DNA of 16,650 bases from assembly GCA_002435715.1 (NCBI GenBank), contig DISD01000022.1, forward strand, positions 37,919 through 54,568, in the 5' to 3' direction. Position numbers and translations under genes: made by a program. The stretch comes from Rhodospirillaceae bacterium UBA6219. Lineage in GTDB: Bacteria; Pseudomonadota; Alphaproteobacteria; Rhodospirillales; Magnetospirillaceae. Below, piece after piece: positions 6,803 to 14,781 of the stretch. The notes below the pieces were generated by a model, which did not search any database, had not been told where the DNA came from, and saw nothing but the letters and a program-made list of their open reading frames with translations. Position 1 is the first letter of the stretch. The number at the start of each line of letters is the position of its first letter.

Positions 6803-8839
6803 ATGACCGGCAAGACAGTTTCGCTTCCGCGCGCCGCCGCCCTGGTGGGGCCGTTTTCCAGCGGCAAGACCAGCCTGCTGGAAGCCCTGCTTTTTCGCGC
6901 GGAAGCCATCCCCCGGCAAGGTCGCATCAAGGACGGCAACACGTTGGGCGATGCCAGCGCCGAAGCGCGCGCCCGGCTGATGAGCGTCGAGCCCAACATG
7001 GCCGCCATCGAATTCATGGGCGAGAAATGGAGCTTCGTCGATTGTCCCGGTTCGGTGGAGTTTCAGCAAGATGCCTATAACGCCCTGTTGGCGGTGGACG
7101 CCGCCATCGTGGTCTGCGAACCCGATCCGGCGCGTGCCGTCATGGTGGCGCCGCTGTTGAAATTCCTGGACACCCACAAGGTGCCGCATCTGCTGTTCGT
7201 CAACAAGATGGACAATGGCGGCGGCGTCCGGTTGAAAGAGACGCTGGAAGCGTTGCAGGCGGTGTCCGAACGTCCGCTGGTGCTGCGCGAAGTGCCGATC
7301 CGCGATGGCGACAAGGTCACCGGTTACGTCGATCTGGTCAGCGAACGCGCCTACAAGTATCGGCCCGGCCAGAAATCCGATCTGATCAAAATTCCCGATG
7401 CCATCAAGGACGAGGAACAATCGGCCCGCCAGGAGATGCTGGAACACCTGGCCGATTTCGACGACCACCTGATGGAAGAGCTGCTGGAAGACGTGGCGCC
7501 GCCGTCCGACGAGGTCTATGGCGATTTGGTCAATGATCTGGCCGACGATTTGATCGTGCCGGTGTTCTTCGGTTCGGCGGAAAGCGATGGCGGTATCACC
7601 CGGTTGTGGAAGGCGTTGCGCCACGAAGTGCCCGAACCCACCGCCACCGCCGCGCGTCTGGGCTTTACCAATGGCGGCGCTCCGGTGGCCCGTGTGTTCA
7701 AGACCCAGCACGCCGCCCATGCCGGGAAGATGTCGTGGTCGCGCGTGCTGCGCGGCGAGTTCGCCGATGCGCAAGCCTTGGCCGGCGGCAAGGTTTCAGG
7801 CGTTTTCACCCCTGGTCTGGGCAACCCGGTCAAGGTGACCAAGGCCGGTTTGGGTGAGTTGGTGGCCTTCGGCAAACTGGACAACGCCGTCACCGGCATG
7901 GTTCTGGGGGGTGACGGACAACTCGGCACGGAATGGCCGGCGCCGTTGGAACCGCTGTTCGCCATGGCGATCGAGGCGGAAAAGAAAGGCGACGACGTCA
8001 AATTGTCCGGCGCTTTGAGCAAGCTGGTCGAGGAAGACCCGTCCTATCGCCTGGAACAGAACGCCGAATTCGGTGAAACCGTGCTGTGGGGGCAAGGCGA
8101 AATCCACCTGATGGTGGCTTTCGAACGTCTGAAAAGCCGTTTCGGCATGGGAATCGTCACCCACAAACCGACCGTGCCCTATAAGGAAACCATCAAGAAA
8201 TCCGCATCGGTGCATGGCCGCCACAAGAAGCAATCGGGCGGTCACGGCCAGTTCGGCGACGTGCACCTGGAGATCAGGCCGCAGCCGCGCGGCGCCGGTT
8301 TCGTCTTCGAAGACAAGATCGTCGGCGGCGCCGTGCCACGCAATTACATCCCGGCGGTGGAAGACGGGGTGAGCGAATTCCTGAAGCAGGGAGCCTTGGG
8401 TTTCCCGGTGGTCGATCTGGCGGTGACGTTGACCGACGGCAGCTATCACAGCGTCGATTCTTCCGACATGGCGTTCAAGACCGCGGCGCGCATCGCCATG
8501 GTCGAAGGTTTGCCGCAATGCGAATCGGTGTTGCTGGAACCCATCTTGGCGGTGGACATTTCGGTGCCCACCGACTTTACCTCGAAGGCCCAGCGCATCA
8601 TCACCGGCCGGCGCGGCCAGATTCTGGGTTTCGACGCCAAGGAGGGCTGGACCGGCTGGGACCAGGTTTCGGCCTATCTGCCGCAAGCGGAAATGGGCGA
8701 CCTGATCGTCGAGTTGCGCTCGTTGACCATGGGCGTCGGCACCTTCGCCTGGCGTTTCGACCACCTGCAGGATTTGAGCGGACGCACCGCCGAGCAGGTG
8801 GTGGCGGCCCGCAAGGAAGCCTTGGCGAAGAAGGGATAA
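6803..8839 (+). CDS. Elongation factor G-like GTPase
   Basis: 678 residues, in the usual EF-G range. The start is the ATG at 6803, with GGAGGG six bases upstream; a longer in-frame opening has no site. GTPase motifs: P-loop GPFSSGKT (16-23), DCPG (80-83), NKMD (134-137). Domains II-V follow, with the domain IV block SGGHGQFGDV, the conserved VDSSDMAFKTAARIA, and a domain V running to the C terminus. It should therefore bind the ribosome and hydrolyse GTP in the cytoplasm. Unusually, switch I lacks the RGITI motif and its Mg-binding Thr; the region reads ARLMSVEPNMAAIEF. This fits the EF-G-like paralogues found beside a canonical FusA in many bacteria, whose role is not settled. It is a single-gene transcript ending at a strong terminator. 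Confidence 0.9.
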   Translation: MTGKTVSLPRAAALVGPFSSGKTSLLEALLFRAEAIPRQGRIKDGNTLGDASAEARARLMSVEPNMAAIEFMGEKWSFVDCPGSVEFQQDAYNALLAVDAAIVVCEPDPARAVMVAPLLKFLDTHKVPHLLFVNKMDNGGGVRLKETLEALQAVSERPLVLREVPIRDGDKVTGYVDLVSERAYKYRPGQKSDLIKIPDAIKDEEQSARQEMLEHLADFDDHLMEELLEDVAPPSDEVYGDLVNDLADDLIVPVFFGSAESDGGITRLWKALRHEVPEPTATAARLGFTNGGAPVARVFKTQHAAHAGKMSWSRVLRGEFADAQALAGGKVSGVFTPGLGNPVKVTKAGLGELVAFGKLDNAVTGMVLGGDGQLGTEWPAPLEPLFAMAIEAEKKGDDVKLSGALSKLVEEDPSYRLEQNAEFGETVLWGQGEIHLMVAFERLKSRFGMGIVTHKPTVPYKETIKKSASVHGRHKKQSGGHGQFGDVHLEIRPQPRGAGFVFEDKIVGGAVPRNYIPAVEDGVSEFLKQGALGFPVVDLAVTLTDGSYHSVDSSDMAFKTAARIAMVEGLPQCESVLLEPILAVDISVPTDFTSKAQRIITGRRGQILGFDAKEGWTGWDQVSAYLPQAEMGDLIVELRSLTMGVGTFAWRFDHLQDLSGRTAEQVVAARKEALAKKG

Positions 8840-8844
8840 AAAAG

Positions 8845-8873
8845 AAAAGGCCGGGGAAATCCCCGGCCTTTTT
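8845..8873. terminator. Strong bidirectional intrinsic terminator between convergent genes
   Basis: AAAAGGCCGGGG and CCCCGGCCTTTT form a perfect 12-bp stem around an AAAT loop. T tracts follow on the plus strand (8869-8873) and A-rich sequence precedes it (8838-8848), so it works both ways. It ends the EF-G-like gene. The TAA of the convergent minus-strand gene (8874-8872) lies within its T tract. Confidence 0.92.
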
Positions 8874-10575
8874 ATTTGCCGAACCCGGCGCGGACCAGCA
8901 GGACGTGAAAGTCTCGCAGGGCTTTTTGCGCCTTCATCGGGTCGGTGATGCCCTCGATGAAATGGGCGTCGAAATTGGGTTGGCGCAACAGGGTCAGGAT
9001 GCGTTCGCGGGCGCGGTTCATGGCCTTGCCTTCCGGCAGCACGCCGGCGGCACAGAACTGCACCAGTCGCACCGCACGGTCCCTGAGCGCGCTGTCTTGG
9101 TGGTCCAGCTTCTCGATGATCTGTTCTTCGATCAGATAGCGTTCCAAGATGGCGTCGATATGGTTGCCCAGCTTTTCCTTCATGGCCTGGGGGAACGAGC
9201 TGCGCATGATCGCCCGGTGGGCGGCGGTGGCCCTGATCATCTTGTCCTTGGGCGTCAGGCCGCGTTGGCACAGCCGCAGGATCGAGATGGTGCTGAGGAT
9301 GCGTTGAAAATGCCCCATGATGTCGGCGACGTGTTCCGGGCCGATGGAGCTGGCGGCCAGATCGCACAGATACATGGCACCATAGGCCAGGTCGGGCATG
9401 ACGTTGAAGCAATTGGCGATGGCGATGGTCCGGCCCTTGGCGCCGCCCTCGTCCACCATGCGCGTATAGCGGGTGGTCAGCGCCTCGGCGGTTTCGGGGC
9501 CGAACAGCGGTCCTTCCGGGCCCAGCATGCGGCCGACGACCATGACGAAAGCGTCGCGTTCCTTGCCGGGATCGTTGCGGTACAACGGATTGGGCGAACG
9601 TAATTGACGATGTGCCCGGTCGATCAGGATGTTGCGGCTTTCCGGCAGCTTCTGTTCCAAGAACAGCTTGTTCAGCATTTCCGCCGATTCGCCCAACTCG
9701 CTTTTGTCGGAAACGAACTTGCCTTCGGCCAGATCCAGCATGGCGCAGATGGCCGCCGCCAGACTGGGTTGGAAGCCCAGGATTTCCTGGACCACGTTCG
9801 AGCCCAGGACGTCGGCGATGACCCCGTCCAAAAGGGTCAGGGAATGTTTGTCGCCCTCGGCATCGGCCAGGCTGCACAAACGTTCCAGCTTGCCGGCCCA
9901 CGAACGGGCGTCCACCAGATCGCGCGACAGCACCACCATGGCCAGGAAGTCGGCCTCGGTCGGTTCGTCGGCCATGCTGGTCACATGGTCGTACATGTCC
10001 TTGAAGGCGCCGTTCAGCTTGGGCAGGTTCATGCCGTCGGCCTTGCGGGCCTTGGCCGACATCTGGTCCAGCGACTTGTAGATTTCGTCACGCCGCACCT
10101 TGGAATCGCCCTGGCCGTCCCGGGTCTGCAGCATGGCCACCCGATCGACCGCCGACGGCAGCAGGGAATCCTTTTCCTGCAGGCGCTTCAGCTCTTTGTA
10201 ATTGTGCATCAGCTCGGTGGGGGTGACATACGCCTTTTCCATGTAATTGCGGAACAGGCGGTTGGTCACCGCACGGCTTTGCGGGCCGTAATAATCGCTC
10301 GGCACCTCGCATTTGGGCGGGGTTTCGTCGATGTTGACGATGTAGATGGGGCCGTCGTCGCGGACCTGTTGGGTCTGCGAGAAGATTTCCTTCTCGTCAT
10401 AGGTGCCATCGGAACGCGCCCAATTGCGGACGACGCGCGCCCCTTCGCAGGTTTTGTTTTTCAGCAGTTTCTTGGCCGTCGAAACGGCAGCATCCTGATC
10501 GTCGATCAGGCTTTGCTGAATCCAACGGCCATTGCTCATGACCTGGACTTCGAAACTGGCGCGGTCAGACGCCAT
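8872..10575 (-). CDS. Conserved-looking helical protein of unknown function
   Basis: 567 residues from the ATG at 10575, preceded by AGGAG eight bases upstream; an extra 30 codons further upstream have no site. I do not recognise the family. Residues about 5-70 look like a small alpha/beta domain (strand FEVQVMSNGRW, a helix, then GARVVRNW). The remainder is predominantly helical and charged, with no signal peptide or membrane span, so it is probably cytoplasmic. The C-terminal 150 residues hold repeated helix pairs with Leu/Ile/Arg spacing reminiscent of HEAT-like or scaffold folds, without a clear motif. G+C content and codon use match the core genome, which argues for a lineage-conserved rather than a transferred gene. 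It faces the 107-residue membrane-protein gene across a divergent promoter region. Confidence 0.85.
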   Translation of the reverse strand: MASDRASFEVQVMSNGRWIQQSLIDDQDAAVSTAKKLLKNKTCEGARVVRNWARSDGTYDEKEIFSQTQQVRDDGPIYIVNIDETPPKCEVPSDYYGPQSRAVTNRLFRNYMEKAYVTPTELMHNYKELKRLQEKDSLLPSAVDRVAMLQTRDGQGDSKVRRDEIYKSLDQMSAKARKADGMNLPKLNGAFKDMYDHVTSMADEPTEADFLAMVVLSRDLVDARSWAGKLERLCSLADAEGDKHSLTLLDGVIADVLGSNVVQEILGFQPSLAAAICAMLDLAEGKFVSDKSELGESAEMLNKLFLEQKLPESRNILIDRAHRQLRSPNPLYRNDPGKERDAFVMVVGRMLGPEGPLFGPETAEALTTRYTRMVDEGGAKGRTIAIANCFNVMPDLAYGAMYLCDLAASSIGPEHVADIMGHFQRILSTISILRLCQRGLTPKDKMIRATAAHRAIMRSSFPQAMKEKLGNHIDAILERYLIEEQIIEKLDHQDSALRDRAVRLVQFCAAGVLPEGKAMNRARERILTLLRQPNFDAHFIEGITDPMKAQKALRDFHVLLVRAGFGK

Positions 10576-10629
10576 GTCCACTCTCCTCTTCCCGATCCAA
10601 TTCTGACGACCGGTACCTTCCGTCCCAAT

Positions 10630-10687
10630 GTATCTTTGATACGTTCCGGGGCAGTTGGTTGTCACGGAAAGTTTGGCTGCTTATCCT
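10630..10687. promoter_or_regulatory. Divergent promoters sharing a -35 region, with a dyad over one -10
   Basis: Plus strand: TTGTCA (10659-10664), 17 bases, TATCCT (10682-10687), pointing at the 107-residue gene. Minus strand: GTGACA (10665-10660), 18 bases, TATCAA (10641-10636), pointing at the 567-residue gene. The two -35 elements are the same bases read on opposite strands. A perfect dyad GTATC-TTT-GATAC (10630-10642) covers the minus-strand -10 and could be an operator. Confidence 0.45.
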
Positions 10688-10783
10688 TAATTTTCCGTCT
10701 ATTACCTAAAATTCCCTCCGAAGTCGGATTGTTTCTACTCCTTATGAGGTGCAGAATTGATCCATGGCCGAAAGGGGGATGCC

Positions 10784-11107
10784 ATGTCTGTACGTTTCAC
10801 GTGGTTGCGACCAGGGGGCTGGGGTCGTCTGGGGGTGGTGGTCGCCGTCGGCATCTTGTTCGCCACACCCATGTTGTGGTCGCTCGGGGCCTTCGGGGAA
10901 GGGGACGACGCCATCCGTCGGGCCTTGATCTTCTTGTTCGCCGGGATGTGGTTCGGCGTCGGTGTGGGCTATTCCATCGGCTGGGCCCTGCACGGTTTCA
11001 TCTTGCGCAGCCGCGATCATGACGAGGACGAGGAAAGCGGCCACGCGTCCCGGCCCGCCGCGCCGTCACGCCCGGCGCCCCATCCGCCGGGGCGTCCCGG
11101 GCACTGA
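10784..11107 (+). CDS. Small two-span membrane protein, unknown function
   Basis: 107 residues from the ATG at 10784, with GGGGG five bases upstream; in-frame TTG codons before it are unsupported. Two hydrophobic segments, near 16-37 and 45-70 (the second Gly-rich: FGVGVGYSIGWALHGFIL), are joined by a short acidic loop. The C-terminal tail of about 35 residues begins with an acidic run (DHDEDEE) and becomes Pro/Arg/His-rich, presumably cytoplasmic and disordered. No family is recognised. Its stop lies only 11 bases from the end of the convergent secreted-protein gene. Confidence 0.7.
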   Translation: MSVRFTWLRPGGWGRLGVVVAVGILFATPMLWSLGAFGEGDDAIRRALIFLFAGMWFGVGVGYSIGWALHGFILRSRDHDEDEESGHASRPAAPSRPAPHPPGRPGH

Positions 11108-11118
11108 CCGATCGGGTC

Positions 11119-11430
11119 TTAGGGTCTGTTCGAACGACCGGCTGAATCGATTTCCAATTCCAGACGGACCAAGGCGGCCTCCAACTGGGCGCGCAGGGAA
11201 TCGCGCTTGCCGGGTTCGGCGGCACGATACTGGCGCAACAGGTTTTCCACCTCGATCATGGTGGCTGTGGTGGTCGTGGACGGTGCCATGGCCGCGCGTG
11301 CCCGCAAGGTTTCCACTTGGGCGCTTTTGACCGACAGATCGGCTTGGTAGGCTTGATCGGCCGAGGCCGCCATGGCGGCAGGAGCGGCCAGCAACAGGGA
11401 TGTGGTCAGGACCAGGATGGCTCGGATCAT
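11119..11430 (-). CDS. Small secreted (periplasmic) protein, unknown function
   Basis: 103 residues from the ATG at 11430, which has AGGAG seven bases upstream; a longer in-frame reading to 11574 lacks a site and would bury the signal peptide. Residues 1-22 are a typical Sec signal (basic start, LVLTTSLLLAAP core, cleavage after AMA). The mature part of about 80 residues is one amphipathic, Ala/Leu/Glu/Arg-rich helix region interrupted by a Thr run (STTTTAT), so a helical hairpin or coiled coil is likely. There are no cysteines and no known domain. It lies downstream of a hairpin-rich intergenic stretch on the same strand as the histidine kinase. Confidence 0.72.
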   Translation of the reverse strand: MIRAILVLTTSLLLAAPAAMAASADQAYQADLSVKSAQVETLRARAAMAPSTTTTATMIEVENLLRQYRAAEPGKRDSLRAQLEAALVRLELEIDSAGRSNRP

Positions 11431-11519
11431 GTGCTTTCTCCTATGGCGACGCACGCTTAGAGCGGGCTGCGTTAAAACGAACGCGGTCTGCGACCTGCGG
11501 CTCTTAAGGCCGCGGCCAA

Positions 11520-11536
11520 GCAATCCGCAGGATTGC
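11520..11536. repeat. Perfect 7-bp hairpin
   Basis: GCAATCC and GGATTGC flank a 3-base loop in the gap between the small secreted-protein gene and the histidine kinase gene. There is no T tract on either side, so it is probably not a terminator on its own. It lies about 20 bases from a larger inverted repeat. Confidence 0.5.
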
Positions 11537-11558
11537 GCCCGGCGAGGGGCAGACAGAA

Positions 11559-11598
11559 CCAGACCATGATGCATACGTTTTTACGCATCATGGTCTGG
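11559..11598. repeat. Perfect 14-bp inverted repeat downstream of the histidine kinase gene
   Basis: CCAGACCATGATGC (11559-11572) and GCATCATGGTCTGG (11585-11598) are exact inverted arms around a 12-base AT-rich loop. GAGGGG (11545-11550) and CCCCTC outside the arms could extend the pairing across a bulge. It starts about 60 bases after the kinase stop on the minus strand. Without a following T run it is either a factor-dependent or stabilising 3' hairpin or a mobile/repetitive palindrome. Confidence 0.6.
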
Positions 11599-11660
11599 CC
11601 CCCTCCATTCGCGAAGCAAGGTCATGGCGGCATAAGCAGGGCCCGTCCTGAACCGCTCGT

Positions 11661-13346
11661 CTAGGTCGGGGCGGTGAAGTGGAAGGTCGATCCTTGGTCG
11701 GGAATGGATTCGACCCAGATGGTTCCCCCCCAGCGATATACCATGCGGCGGCACAGGGCCAAGCCGACGCCGTTGCCGGGATAGGCATCGATGCTGTGCA
11801 GGCGTTGGAAGATGGCGAAAATCTGCTCCCAATGTTCGCGGGCGATGCCGATGCCGTTGTCTTTCACCTGAAAATGCCAAAAACCTTCCTCGCCGGGCTC
11901 GGCGCTGATGGTGATCTCGGGGGGGCGGTCCGGGTGATGATATTTCAGCGCGTTCTCGATCAGGTTGGCGAACAGGCTGGACAATTGGTGGGGACTGGTG
12001 GCGACCGGCGGCAGCGGGCCGTGCTGGACCCGGGCGTTGACGGCACTGATTTGTGGTTTCAGGTCGGCCAGCACTTGTTCCAGCACGTCTTCGGCCTCGA
12101 TGAGCGGAGGCGCGCTTTCAGCCCGCGAGACCCTGGCATAAGCCAGCAGATCCTGGATCAGTCCCGACATGCGGGTGGCGTTGGTGACGATGAAGTTGAT
12201 GAACTCGCGGCCTTCCTGATCCAATTGGCCGTCATAGCGTCGGGCCAGCAATTGCGAGAAGCTGGCAATGTTGCGGAGCGGCGTTTGCAGATCGTGCGAG
12301 GAGATATAGGCGAATTCCTCTAGCTCGGCGTTGGAACGTTCCAGGTTCAAGTTGCTGCGCTGTAATTCGGTGGCCATGGCGACGGTGTCGCCATAGGCCC
12401 CGTTCAGGCGGCGGTACACGGTCACTTGGATGGCGGTCAGGATCAGGGCCAGCACGCCGGTCATCAGGGCTTGGCTGTACCAGGTGAGCAGATAATCATC
12501 GGTGTTGAGGGCGACGACCACGGCCAGCGGAAAATGCGGCAGGTTGCGGAAAGCGTACAGACGTTTCAGATGATCGATGGCCGAGACGAACTCGCCCTCG
12601 GCCCGCGTGACCGACGATTGGTACAAGGCGTAAAGACCGGTGTTGGATTCGTTCAACTGCTCGACCACCTGGGGGCGGCGCAACACCAGTTTGGCTTTCT
12701 CGCGCAGGCGCAGGGTGACCAATCCCTGTTCGCCGATGTTCAGTTGCTCGATCAAGCGTTGCAGCCATTCCAGGTCGATATAGGCGATCACCGCCCCGGT
12801 AAAACGCTGCTGGCGATCCCGCAGCGGCCGGGCCAGGACGATGCCGGCCTTCCCGCTGACCCGGCTGATCAACACCTCGGACAGTTCGAAATCCCGCTCG
12901 GGGTTCTGGCGAAGGACCTGGAACCAGTGACGGTCCGACACATTCAATTTCGCCTCGGGGGCGGCGCGCCCGACACCCAGCACGCCGTTGCCGTCACTGT
13001 CGATCACGCGGTAATTGAGCACGGCGTCGAAGTTGCGCAGCGACTGCTCCATGACGACGCTGACGAATTCCGGGCGGCCTTCGCGGGTCTTGGCGTTCAA
13101 CAGGGTGGCGAAGGTGCCCAGATCGGCATAGATGCGCACCAAGGTGTTGTCGATGGTGTGGGTCAGCACGTCGGCCAGATTGGTGACGGTGATGTGGGCT
13201 TCGCGTTTCGCCCCTTCATAGGCACTCCAGCTTTGCAGCGCCAAAAGCACCAGGATCAACAGCAAAGGGGCAAACAGCAGCGCACGACGGGCGCGGATGC
13301 GCATGCTGGTTTTAGCCAAGTCCAGGGGTGACTGTGCTGGCGGCAT
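11661..13346 (-). CDS. Membrane sensor histidine kinase with Cache-like periplasmic domain
   Basis: 561 residues. A first membrane helix (22-40), a periplasmic region of about 245 residues with the look of a double Cache sensor, and a second helix (291-312) precede a short coiled linker. The HisKA helix carries SSHDLQTPLRN, with H351 as the phosphoacceptor. The ATPase domain has N box NLIENALKYH, DNGIGI, the F box IFAIFQRLH and GNGVGLALCRRMV, and ends WVESIPDQGSTFHF. All catalytic motifs are intact, so it should autophosphorylate in response to a small periplasmic ligand. SHDLQxPLR is typical of phytochrome-like kinases. No response regulator is adjacent, so it is an orphan here. The ATG at 13346 has only a weak site; M15 is an alternative start. 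Confidence 0.88.
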   Translation of the reverse strand: MPPAQSPLDLAKTSMRIRARRALLFAPLLLILVLLALQSWSAYEGAKREAHITVTNLADVLTHTIDNTLVRIYADLGTFATLLNAKTREGRPEFVSVVMEQSLRNFDAVLNYRVIDSDGNGVLGVGRAAPEAKLNVSDRHWFQVLRQNPERDFELSEVLISRVSGKAGIVLARPLRDRQQRFTGAVIAYIDLEWLQRLIEQLNIGEQGLVTLRLREKAKLVLRRPQVVEQLNESNTGLYALYQSSVTRAEGEFVSAIDHLKRLYAFRNLPHFPLAVVVALNTDDYLLTWYSQALMTGVLALILTAIQVTVYRRLNGAYGDTVAMATELQRSNLNLERSNAELEEFAYISSHDLQTPLRNIASFSQLLARRYDGQLDQEGREFINFIVTNATRMSGLIQDLLAYARVSRAESAPPLIEAEDVLEQVLADLKPQISAVNARVQHGPLPPVATSPHQLSSLFANLIENALKYHHPDRPPEITISAEPGEEGFWHFQVKDNGIGIAREHWEQIFAIFQRLHSIDAYPGNGVGLALCRRMVYRWGGTIWVESIPDQGSTFHFTAPT

Positions 13347-13418
13347 GACGGTCTGTCCGGTGCCCTTATTGACCCCAGCATACCCGCTCTGTCATCCGGG
13401 CGGTATCCACTATAAGTG

Positions 13419-14471
13419 TCAGACGGCCCGTCGCGCCGCCAGAATTCGCGACAGGGTCACGGCGATGAAGGTTATGATGGAAACGGCGTTGAGAAGGCCA
13501 CCCCATTGGCGTGACAGGCCCAGTTCCAGCAGGTCGCCGGCCAGCCGCAATCCCAGGGACAGGTGCAAAAGCGCCAGCGGTAAATAGAACACCGGGTGAT
13601 AGGACAGGCGCACTCCCAGCACTGCCGGCAGGATCATGGGGGCGTGGCCGAACACCATGGAAAACACGAAGCCGACGAAAACCGCGTGCAAGGCGGCGTC
13701 ATAGAACGGACCGGCCAGCCCCTGGTCCAACTGCGGCATCATCACGCCGCCCAGGCCCAGCCACACATAGCCGGTGATCAGACACCACGCCACATAACGC
13801 GGCAGGCCGGTTTGCCGGATGGTGCGGCGGGCCACGTCGTGCCACAACGACCACAGAACCAGTGCCACCAAGCCCAGGCCGAACATCGTCCAGGCCGGGC
13901 CGGCGGCGATGACGCTTTGGGCGGCGCCGATCCCCACCAGCAGCAAGGCGGGCGCCATCAGCGGCAGTCGCCATTTGCTGGGGGGCAGAAAACGGGTCAG
14001 TTCCAGCCTTTCGCCGGCGATGGTCAGCACCAGGAACGACGCCCACAACGCCACCACTTCCGACACCATGGCGCCGGACAGCCACAACGCGTTGCCCAAG
14101 ACCCAGCAAAAGGCCCCCAAGGCCATCAGCTTGGTAAAGGGTTCGGGCTGGCGGCGGGTCACCACCACGGCCATGGCCAGGAACACCAGTGAACCGGCCA
14201 CCAACAAAAAGGCGCCCTGCAGCGGCCAGCCGGCCAGCAAGGCGATGCCGCCCACGGCATTGGCGGCCGGCGCCGCGAATCCCCAGGACCGGTTCAGCGC
14301 CACGGCGCGTTCCAGGCCGATGACGGTACCGAAAAAGCCCGAAACCATCAACGGGCCGTGAATGTCGGCCCAGACCAGGCTGGGCAAATCCCAACCCAGC
14401 CGCGCCAGCCCGGCCGCCAGACCGGCCAACAGCGAGACGGCCCCCAGCATCAGGAACGGTTTACGCGGCAT
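13419..14471 (-). CDS. NnrS-like multi-pass membrane protein
   Basis: 350 residues with about eleven or twelve hydrophobic helices, close to NnrS-family size and topology. His residues sit in membrane contexts (ADIHGPLMVSGFFGTVIGLE near 36-55, and HAVFVGFVFSMVFGHAP in the second half), as in NnrS proteins. These are haem- and copper-containing membrane proteins linked to nitric oxide stress and denitrification. The resemblance is in layout and short motifs only, so the family call is tentative. The ATG at 14471 has GGAG eight bases upstream. It starts 4 bases after the DUF59 gene and shares its transcript, which carries an FNR/NnrR-type site upstream. That supports a role under low oxygen or nitrogen oxides. 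Confidence 0.7.
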   Translation of the reverse strand: MPRKPFLMLGAVSLLAGLAAGLARLGWDLPSLVWADIHGPLMVSGFFGTVIGLERAVALNRSWGFAAPAANAVGGIALLAGWPLQGAFLLVAGSLVFLAMAVVVTRRQPEPFTKLMALGAFCWVLGNALWLSGAMVSEVVALWASFLVLTIAGERLELTRFLPPSKWRLPLMAPALLLVGIGAAQSVIAAGPAWTMFGLGLVALVLWSLWHDVARRTIRQTGLPRYVAWCLITGYVWLGLGGVMMPQLDQGLAGPFYDAALHAVFVGFVFSMVFGHAPMILPAVLGVRLSYHPVFYLPLALLHLSLGLRLAGDLLELGLSRQWGGLLNAVSIITFIAVTLSRILAARRAV

Positions 14472-14475
14472 GGTG

Positions 14476-14748
14476 TCAGCTCCAGCCCAATTGCGCCTTG
14501 GCGGCGGCGCTCATGCGTGTGGGCTGCCACAGCGGATGGTCCACGACCTCGACACTGGCGCCGGGAAGCAGGCGCCGGACCTCGTCCTTCATGAAGCCCG
14601 ATTGCGGACAGGCGGGGGTGGTCATCAACAGCGCCACATGCAGGTGGCCGTCCTGTTCGCTGATGGATTCCACCAAACCCAGGTCGACGATGTTGACCCC
14701 CACATCGGGGTCGATGATCTGCTTCAGGATTTCCAAGGGGCTGTCCAT
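14476..14748 (-). CDS. DUF59/MIP18 family metal-sulfur cluster assembly-type protein
   Basis: 90 residues, the normal size for a single-domain DUF59 (PaaD/SufT-like) protein. Diagnostic pieces are DPDVGVNIVDLGLV (13-26), TTPACP with C47 (43-48), and the closing HPLWQPTRMS...LGW. Members assist Fe-S cluster assembly or transfer in the cytoplasm; C47 is the conserved cysteine. The ATG at 14748 has no strong ribosome binding site. It leads a two-gene unit with the NnrS-like membrane protein. Small DUF59 proteins beside NnrS-like genes would fit a supply of metal centres to nitrogen-oxide metabolism, which is inference. A likely FNR/NnrR-controlled promoter lies 62-75 bases upstream. Confidence 0.85.
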   Translation of the reverse strand: MDSPLEILKQIIDPDVGVNIVDLGLVESISEQDGHLHVALLMTTPACPQSGFMKDEVRRLLPGASVEVVDHPLWQPTRMSAAAKAQLGWS

Positions 14749-14781
14749 GCTATGCGAACCGAAATCGTTCCAGATAGGAAC

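Noticed and set aside
6563..7774. Minus-strand ORF of 403 codons opposite the EF-G-like gene
   Set aside because: It is an antisense shadow of a well-supported GTPase gene, with low-complexity His/Gln/Gly composition typical of GC-rich mirror frames.
7796..9901. Minus-strand ORF of 701 codons
   Set aside because: It runs across two real genes and the strong terminator between them, with no domain and shadow-like Arg/Gly/Pro composition.
9604..11022. Plus-strand ORF of 472 codons and the neighbouring ORF at 8518-9603
   Set aside because: They are mirror frames of the 567-residue gene, cross the divergent promoter region, and have no ribosome binding site.
11497..11519. Further small dyads (such as GGCCGCGGCC) near the inverted repeats
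   Set aside because: Too short and too common in GC-rich DNA to support as a feature.
12426..13331. Plus-strand ORF of 301 codons opposite the histidine kinase
   Set aside because: Antisense shadow; the kinase motifs on the other strand are complete.
13347..13418. Promoter for the histidine kinase in the 72-base gap
   Set aside because: TATAGT and TATGCT could serve as -10 elements, but no acceptable -35 lies at the right distance from either.
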